Below are positions 31,756-37,696 of a DNA stretch of 37,696 nucleotides, piece after piece (the first letter of the stretch is position 1; every line of letters starts with the position of its first letter). The DNA comes from Micractinium sp. NFX-FRZ (Eukaryota; Chlorophyta; Trebouxiophyceae; Chlorellales; Chlorellaceae). The position numbers were made by a program, and so were the translations under genes. The stretch is from positions 1 to 37,696 of the forward strand of contig JAPTJF010000550.1 of assembly GCA_029339195.1 (NCBI GenBank). Direction: 5' to 3'. The notes below the pieces were generated by a model. The model saw nothing but the letters and a program-made list of their open reading frames with translations, made no database searches and was not told where the DNA came from.

Positions 31756-32273
31756 GCGTAGGCAGCATGCTGTCCCCTGCTCCTTGATGCTGTTCAGTGC
31801 CCATCATGGTAAAGAACTTTGTATTGCTTGTTGCATGTGCCATCCCGCTTGCTTGCATTCTGTGACTCTGCTGTGACATGTGTGGGCGCCTCACGCAGAC
31901 TGTGTACCAGCTCTACCCGGCGAACGCACCCGCATGGCTCAGAACGTGTGATAGAGAAAGGAAGGGCAGGGGAGGCTATGACATCTGATGTCGGGAGCTG
32001 CCAATCTGGGCAGCGCAACTGGAACCCAAAACTGTGTCAGGAAAACTGGAGACGCTGCGCTATGGGAAGATGAGGTGGACCGGAAAGTGAAGGACAGTGG
32101 ACGGGAAGGTAAAGGACAGAGAAAGGGACCAGCATGGACCACGGCAGGAGGGCTCCGTAGGTGACATCAGGGGTACGGGCAATCAGGACACCTCTGCCTA
32201 GAGCTGTACGCGGCATGGAGCAAACAGGTATTGGATTAGAGATTGATCGACCAATGGTAGATGGGTAGTCAGC
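31756..32273. other. Intergenic region between convergent HEATR5 and glutamate receptor-like genes
   Basis: A 518-bp tail-to-tail gap carrying both 3' UTRs. Between 32060 and 32130 it is purine-rich, with repeated GGAAGG and AAAGGACAG words. No TGTAA and no protein-like frame was found. Confidence 0.5.
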
Positions 32274-35200
32274 TCAGGGTGCCTGGGGCACATCTTCAAG
32301 CCGGGCATCCACCACGTGTTGCTCCCCCTCCATATACCCAGATGCACTGCTGGTCGCCGCCTCCAGCCGCTCGCACAGCTGCCGCACATGCGCCAGCAGC
32401 TCCGCCACTGTCTGTGCATGCTCCTCCCTGCCTGCTGGTGCACCGTAAGGTGAGGCCGCCGCTGAGGTGGCGGCTCCGTTGGGCTGGTATCCCTTGTGCT
32501 GTAACCCCCAGCCAGCCTCCTCGTGCGCCGCCGCAGCTGCTGCGTCCTCCTCGAGGCGGTGGGAGCCGATCTGCAGAGGAGCCCGGGGGCAGCACATGCG
32601 GGGTGAGAGGGGGGCACAGCGTGGGATTGTGGGAGTGGCTAGGGGGTAGCACAGGGTGGGTGGAAGGGAATGGTGCCCGCCTTTGCCAACTTTGTGATGG
32701 CGTGATGCTCTGCTGGAGTGCTGCAACTTTTCCACGGCGGCTGGGCGGGCCAGTCACCAAACATCGCCACACTGCAGCCCGGCACGCTGACGCTACTTGC
32801 CTGTGCGCCATAGATGCTCACAGTCTGTCGGAAGGCCACGCCCGGCTGCCATTGCTGGTGCCGCGGGTGGCGCTGCTTCAGCTGCTGCACTGCCGTGCCT
32901 GACCTGCCATCGCCGGTGCCATTCGCATATGCCTTGGGGGTGGGCGGCGTGGGGGCGGCAGGAAGCTTGACCGCGGCCGCCCCCTGACGGCGCCGGTGCT
33001 TCTTGTATGCATGCCAGCCCCGCAGGCCCATCAGCCACAGCATGGACAGGCACAGGCCGCCAGCCAGTATGATCCAGAGGCCTAGGGAGGGGCAGAGGTA
33101 GGGGCGGGGTGATGCAGTGCACACGGATCCGGAGCGTGTGAAGATGGATGGCACAGCATTTGGAATCAACTTGTGGGGCTGGTCTGTACAGCACATGTGC
33201 TGTGAGTAGCTCCGGCGGGTGGATGGGCGCACAGCGGCTGGCGAGCATGCTGCAAATTGGCGTGCACGCAACAGCAGGGCAGTGTCGTGCAGCTGGCAGG
33301 CACCTCGCACCTGAGACCTGCTGGAAGGTGATGGAGGTCTGCTCATCCACGCCGCTCTCGCACTCTGGCCGTGGCACCTCGATGTATGTGTTGCGCAGCT
33401 GCGGGGGCGGCAGGATGATGGATGTGATCAATTAATGGAAATGTTGAGCATGACCCACCCCACATTACTCAGTGGGTCGGCCATTAATCTTTATCATCCC
33501 TCACCCTCCCTTGCAACCTCCCTCACCTGTGTGACAGTGCCACCCTCCTTTTTTGTGCATCAGAACCGCATCATCGAATGCATCCACCAACCACCCTGGC
33601 ATGCAGTTGCCACTCCTGCCCGCCCCACCTGTGTGACGGTGCCGTCCTCTTGAAGTACGAGCACAGCATCATCAAATGCATCCATCAAGAACGAGTTGGA
33701 GCCGCTGCGCCAAGCCAGGCCAAAGCTGCAGGCCAGGCAGGGCAGGTTCGCATGCGAGTGAGTAATAGTGCGAGGTCCCTGAGGTCAGTGGGGACGCAGG
33801 CAGGCTGATCGCAGCCATCTGCCACCCCATCCTCCCCGGCCCACAGCGTCCCCACCCTCCTGCACTCCTGCTCTCACGCATGCATGCCACCTGCCTGTTC
33901 TCCATGCATGCCGACCGCCTGTTTGCCTGCCCGCCCGCCCCCACGCACTCAAAGGGTGAAAACTGCCCAACCACTCGGAAGCCGCAGCCGGCTTGTGCCG
34001 CCACGTAGCGCTGCACCGGCTCGTCGATCGCTGTGGCTGCCAGCACGCCAGACCTCAGCTTGGGGATCCAATCGGTGAAGGCGTCCTCAATGCCCTACAG
34101 GGCGGCATTGGTGTGGCAGGGCAGAGGGGCATCAGGTGGCTGGACAGCGGGTGGCAGCGCAGCACACCTGGCAGTGCTGCGGTGCTTGGAGTTGAGGTTG
34201 AGGTCGATGCCATGCAGCTCGGTGCTCGACGGGGCTCGTTGAGGCTCGACACAGCAGCAGCAGCTGTGAGGCAGGCGACACAGTGGGCGTGCGGGCGGGC
34301 GGTGGGCGTGTGCGTTTGGAGAGCCGCACAGCACCCGCCTCCCTGTCTCACCGCGAAGGGCAGCTCTGAGGGCGCGATGCCGTAGCGTGCCATGCGGGGG
34401 ATGTAGACGGAGATGGTCCCCACAGCTTTGCCCCTGAGATCCTCCACTCCGTTGATGGGCGTCGCCAGCTGGCGCACAGTCAGCGCGGCCGCCAGGTTGG
34501 CGCAGTCTGCAGCAACGCAGGTTGAGAGAAGATGGGTGGCAGGCAGTGGGGAGGTGCGGCAGCAGGCGGGCGCTGGGAGACATCCAAGGCAGGGGCTGCA
34601 CAGCCCGAAAGAGTCCAGGGTGGTCAGCCCTGGAGGCAGTCTGGCCTGGCCTGGCAGCCTTGCCGGGCAGGCATGCGCAGATTGGCCTGGCATGTGGCGA
34701 GGCGGGGAGGCCCGAGCAGCAGGCGCTACTCCTCTCAACCGGCGCCGCAGGCGGGCGAGCAGCAGGCGCTGCTTGCTCACAGCTGTTGACGAGGACGGTT
34801 GCCAGGAAGCCGTAGAGGACGGCGACGACACGGGAGGCGATGGCGGTGACCTGGAAGGGCTCAAGCAGGAGCATGCACCACCTGCGTGGGATGGCCGCGA
34901 GGGCAGGCATGGCGAGGCATGCTGATGGGCATGGTAGGCATGGTGGGCATGTGGGGAGCCACGTGGGGAGGCGAGCAGGCACGCGGGGCGGGGGTGGGGG
35001 GTTGGGTGGGGGGTAAGGCGGCAGCGAAGGAGTGCATGCAGCGCAGCGAGGAGTGCAGCGAGCAGTGAGGGGGGCTGTTGGGGCCCAGGGCTGGCCGGCT
35101 GTTGCGGCGCCCATGCCACGGCAGCATTGCGGCCCAGAACGCGGTGGGCGCCTTGGCCTGCCCCCGCCCCGCCTCGCCTCGCCAGGCACAGGCACCCTCA

Positions 35201-36873
35201 GGCAGGCTCACATGCTGCGCCAGGATGCCTCCTTGAGTCCTGGGATCACGTCATGCCTCTGAATCCTGCCCTGCAGCCGGGGACGTGGAAGCAGTTCGAT
35301 TCGGCTGCTGCTGCTGCTGCTGTTCAACTTGGGCAGGCATTCGTGAGCGGAGAAAGCGGTGCCATGCTGCGCTGTACTGGGCTGGCGGAAAGGAGGTGTT
35401 TCATGCTGCCAACGGCCCAGCCCCCCAGCCGCCCTGGCGGAGGCTCCCACTTGCCTCGATGGAAATGAACTCCGTGAAGAAAGTGACCAGGGGCACAGCT
35501 GCCACTGTCAGCAGGATGGCCAGCCACACCTGCAGTTGGTGGCAGTGTCAGCCAAGAGCAGCAGCCCAGGGTTGAGAGTGAGGGTGGAGAGCAATGGTTG
35601 GCGGCGAGTTCGGAGCAGGTGAGGAGGGTGTGCTGGACACAGCTTGGCCAGTGTGTGCAGCATGGCGACGCTGCATGTACGTTGCATTCGCACGCACTGG
35701 TGGGGAGGCGCGACGGCCACTGCTTGCTGCAGGCTGACCAGTACCGCCACCAGGACGAGAGTCCCCGACAGCCAGCCCCAGCCCCACCTGCCCACCCTCC
35801 TGGCCGACCTACCTGCCAGCTGAAGGGTTTGAAGAAGAACCAGCTGCTGCTGGCTGTCTCAGTCGTGTAGACCATGATCCCCAGGGAGGAGCGATATGTG
35901 GGGTAGGAGAACTGAAGAGGGTGGAGGGCAGGGCAGGGCAGGGCAGGGCAGGGTGGGCGGGGTGGGGTGATGCCCCACCTCTGTCCACGCTGCGCTGCGC
36001 TATGCCATGCACCGCTGCGACCTCCCTGAACCCCGCCCTTTTGCCTGCCCTCGCCCCCGCGCCCACCCTCCGCCGCTGTGCATACCCTGATGCCCCGAGC
36101 CTCGCGCTCGCTGCTAATGGTGATGCCTGCTGCGGCCAGGCTGCAGGTGCCGTTGAGTGCCGTCAGGTCCGCTAGCATGGCATCAAAAGGCAGGCAGAGC
36201 AGGTGGTAGGTGGATGCGCCAGCGCCAGCAGCAGCGACGGGCGCGACTGCCACGGACGCGTTGCTGGCTGCGCCGCTCACTGCATATTGCAAGGGGCAGG
36301 AGGCAGCTGGGAGGTTTGCATGAAGTGCCAGGGGGCAAAAGGTGCCTGCCTGCCTCAACGACAGGTGTCACGGTGCCTCACTCAGCAGCCGCACACGCAC
36401 CTTCCACCCAGCCTTGAATCTGGGCTGCACGGCGAAAATATTCGATGTCAAAACCCGAGTACGTGGCTGCGGCTGCACTGGCGGTGCAACTCGACCTGCA
36501 CGGTTGCACAGGCAGTTGGGACAGGTTGTGGAGGTGGGCGGTGATGTGTCCATGCCCCTGAAACCCATGCTGTCTGCTGGCACACGCGAATAGAGGGGCT
36601 GCGCCTAGACGCCTCGCTCTAAGCAGCAAACCAGGCGGGCGCCAGCGGCGCCATGATGCTTAGGACACATGCAGGGGAGACCCCGGTGCAGCGGCAGCTA
36701 GTACGGGCACAGCGGCATTGCCAGGTGGGCGGGCGGGCGCGCGGCCAGGCGGGCGGGCCTCACATGGGTGGGTTGTCACTTGTGCAGACTGTGTAGTGCT
36801 GCGCCCGAGCTGTGGTGGCCCTGGGGCACGCCACAGCCAGCAGCAGCACCGCCAGGCCAACGGAGGCACGCAT
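32274..36873 (-). CDS. GLR: Ionotropic glutamate receptor-like channel (GLR), no amino-terminal domain
   Basis: Exons in transcript order: 36873-36764, 36495-36401, 36279-36086, 35911-35813, 35529-35455, 35270-35212, 34881-34781, 34506-34352, 34094-33949, 33725-33629, 33398-33311, 33081-32801, 32570-32274; 598 aa. Residues 1-24 are a signal peptide (MRASVGLAVLLLAVACPRA). The S1 half of the ligand-binding lobe follows directly, with YSGFDIEYFRRAA and GITISSEREARGIRFSYPTY, where R127 is the likely carboxylate-binding Arg. M1 is 167-187, the pore helix about 206-222 (SWRSMWCMLLLEPFQV), M3 ends in SYCANLAAALTV (244-255), the counterpart of SYTANLAAF. S2 is about 256-400 with D320 a candidate amino-group ligand; M4 is 408-428, then a 170-residue cytosolic tail. 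It should be a plasma- or organelle-membrane cation channel; the ligand cannot be read from sequence. Introns 5 and 12 start with GC. Exon 2's start is the weakest join. Confidence 0.87.
33527..33590 (-). repeat. Decayed copy of GLR exon 10 3' edge with donor
   Basis: Minus-strand intron 10 repeats the end of exon 10: DAFDDAVLVLQEDGTVTQ in the exon, DAFDDAVLMHKK followed by a frameshifted GGTVTQ in the copy. Both end CACACAG followed by GTG. Offset 102 nt. A net 4-nt length difference makes it a pseudo-exon. Confidence 0.88.
35925..35965 (+). repeat. (GGGCA)n G-rich tract in GLR intron 3
   Basis: Five or more GGGCA units, then GGGTGGGCGGGGTGGGG. On the gene strand this is a C/T-rich tract just upstream of the exon 4 acceptor; the plus strand has enough G runs to form a G-quadruplex. 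Confidence 0.7.
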
Positions 36874-37696
36874 GCTGTCTAGGACAGTGCACACCGGCTG
36901 GTGTCACGGCCGCCGCTGCCAGGACAGGGGCACTGCTCCGCCTGCCACCCGGCCCGGGGCACGCGGCCTGCTTGCTGAGAAACGCCGTGGCGACCCGCTG
37001 CCAGACCGCCTACTCTTGAGCGGACAGATAGCAGGGCGGCGCGCAGGGCAAGGCGGCGTTCGGAAGTGTCTTCTTGGGCGAGCTTACACGAGCCGGCAGC
37101 TCTGCATGTTGCACTTTCGATGTCTGGTGCGGCGCACCAGGCGCTGCGCTTCCTGTGGGGCGGCGCCATTTGTGAGGCCGTTCCGTCCTGCCAGCCTGGC
37201 CTGCCTCCAAAGTGCCCGCCGCCGGAACCATGCCCCTGCCAGGTATCCCCGTCATTGCCATTGGTTCTGGCGTAGCTTCATTCCAACGCAGCATATACTG
37301 GTGTACCAGATAGGAAGATCAGTCGGGACCCAGAGGCAATGAGGCAGAAGTGGTGTCCTCTGCACAACGCAGGGGGGCGGCGCCTCACCGACTGCCGGCC
37401 AGAAGGCTGGCCGGCCCAGGGAGCAAACTGTAGCTGATGCCCTGCAGGTGAATTACTACTGACACACTTGCACCGGCGCATAAGCAACGAATGTGATAAA
37501 ATTCATTTGTCGTGTCAGGCAGCCTCTGAGCCGTCACGGTTGCAAGCTGGCTGGTGCTGGCAGGCTGCAGCAGATCAGGCAGGCGGCGTGGCGGGCACCG
37601 CAGTTGTGCAGGATCCACCCTTGCTTGCTTGTTTGTGTTTACAGTCCGTTTCTCCGCAATGAAACTTGCGATACAGACCCCCAAGAGGCAGCTTGG
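36874..37696. other. Upstream region of GLR and right window edge
   Basis: This 823-bp stretch holds the GLR promoter and 5' UTR. Two plus-strand ATGs could begin a divergent gene (37230, MPLPGIPVIAIGSG; 37659, MKLAIQTPKRQLG running off the edge), but neither shows family similarity or a convincing splice context, so neither is called as a gene. Confidence 0.4.

Noticed and set aside
34055..35195. Two long overlapping minus-strand open frames spanning GLR introns
   Set aside because: They run across introns in the wrong frame; the channel motifs are found only when exons 7 and 8 are spliced.
37659..37696. Start of a new gene (MKLAIQTPKRQLG) at the right edge
   Set aside because: Only 13 codons are visible, with no splice or family evidence.

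Overview
This is nuclear DNA of a GC-rich eukaryote, most likely a green alga (Chlorophyta, Chlorella/Chlamydomonas-like). All six recognisable genes are cut into many small exons by introns of mostly 120-500 nt, with GTGAGT/GTGGGT-type donors and CTGCAG acceptors. Codon use is strongly C/G-ending, CAG/GCA runs are frequent, one gene has a TGTAA element in its 3' flank, and several proteins resemble plant rather than animal or fungal forms. There is no sign of operons, phage, plasmids, insertion sequences or CRISPR. Gene models were built by hand from reading-frame continuity across splice sites and from remembered family sequences; no search was run.

Layout: (1) 1-2139 (+), 3' part of the nonsense-mediated decay factor UPF3. 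(2) 2390-8784 (+), a 16-exon hybrid-cluster protein (HCP/prismane) with an organelle-type leader. (3) 9564-13747 (-), an 8-exon Tat-SF1/CUS2-like U2 snRNP factor. (4) 14129-19098 (+), a 14-exon plant-type PDI fused to an ERGIC/COPII-cargo-receptor domain (PDIL5-4 class), head-to-head with gene 3 across 381 bp. (5) 20135-31755 (+), a 23-exon HEATR5/SWEETIE/Laa1-type HEAT-repeat trafficking protein of about 2352 aa. (6) 32274-36873 (-), a 13-exon ionotropic glutamate receptor-like channel. The last 820 bp contain no gene I can support. Functionally these are unrelated housekeeping genes: RNA surveillance and splicing, secretory pathway and AP-1 traffic, NO/hydroxylamine or anaerobic redox chemistry, and a ligand-gated channel.

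The most interesting signal is not a gene. In many introns a decayed second copy of the adjoining exon edge, often with its own splice site, lies roughly 80-150 nt from the real edge. The clearest cases are in UPF3 intron 2, HCP introns 2, 12, 13 and 15, Tat-SF1 introns 2, 4 and 6, PDI introns 4, 5 and 9, HEATR5 intron 2 and the glutamate-receptor intron 10. Several copies keep the reading frame (offsets 99, 84, 135, 132 and 114 nt), so alternative splicing could add 28-45 residues. It looks as if short tandem duplications across exon-intron borders are a recurrent way introns grow or are born here. Other notable items are a near-perfect 137-nt hairpin inside an HCP intron, four GC-AG introns among about 73, three DPF/NPF motifs in HEATR5, a UPF3 exon-junction-complex-binding motif split by an intron, and a glutamate-receptor-like channel with no amino-terminal domain.
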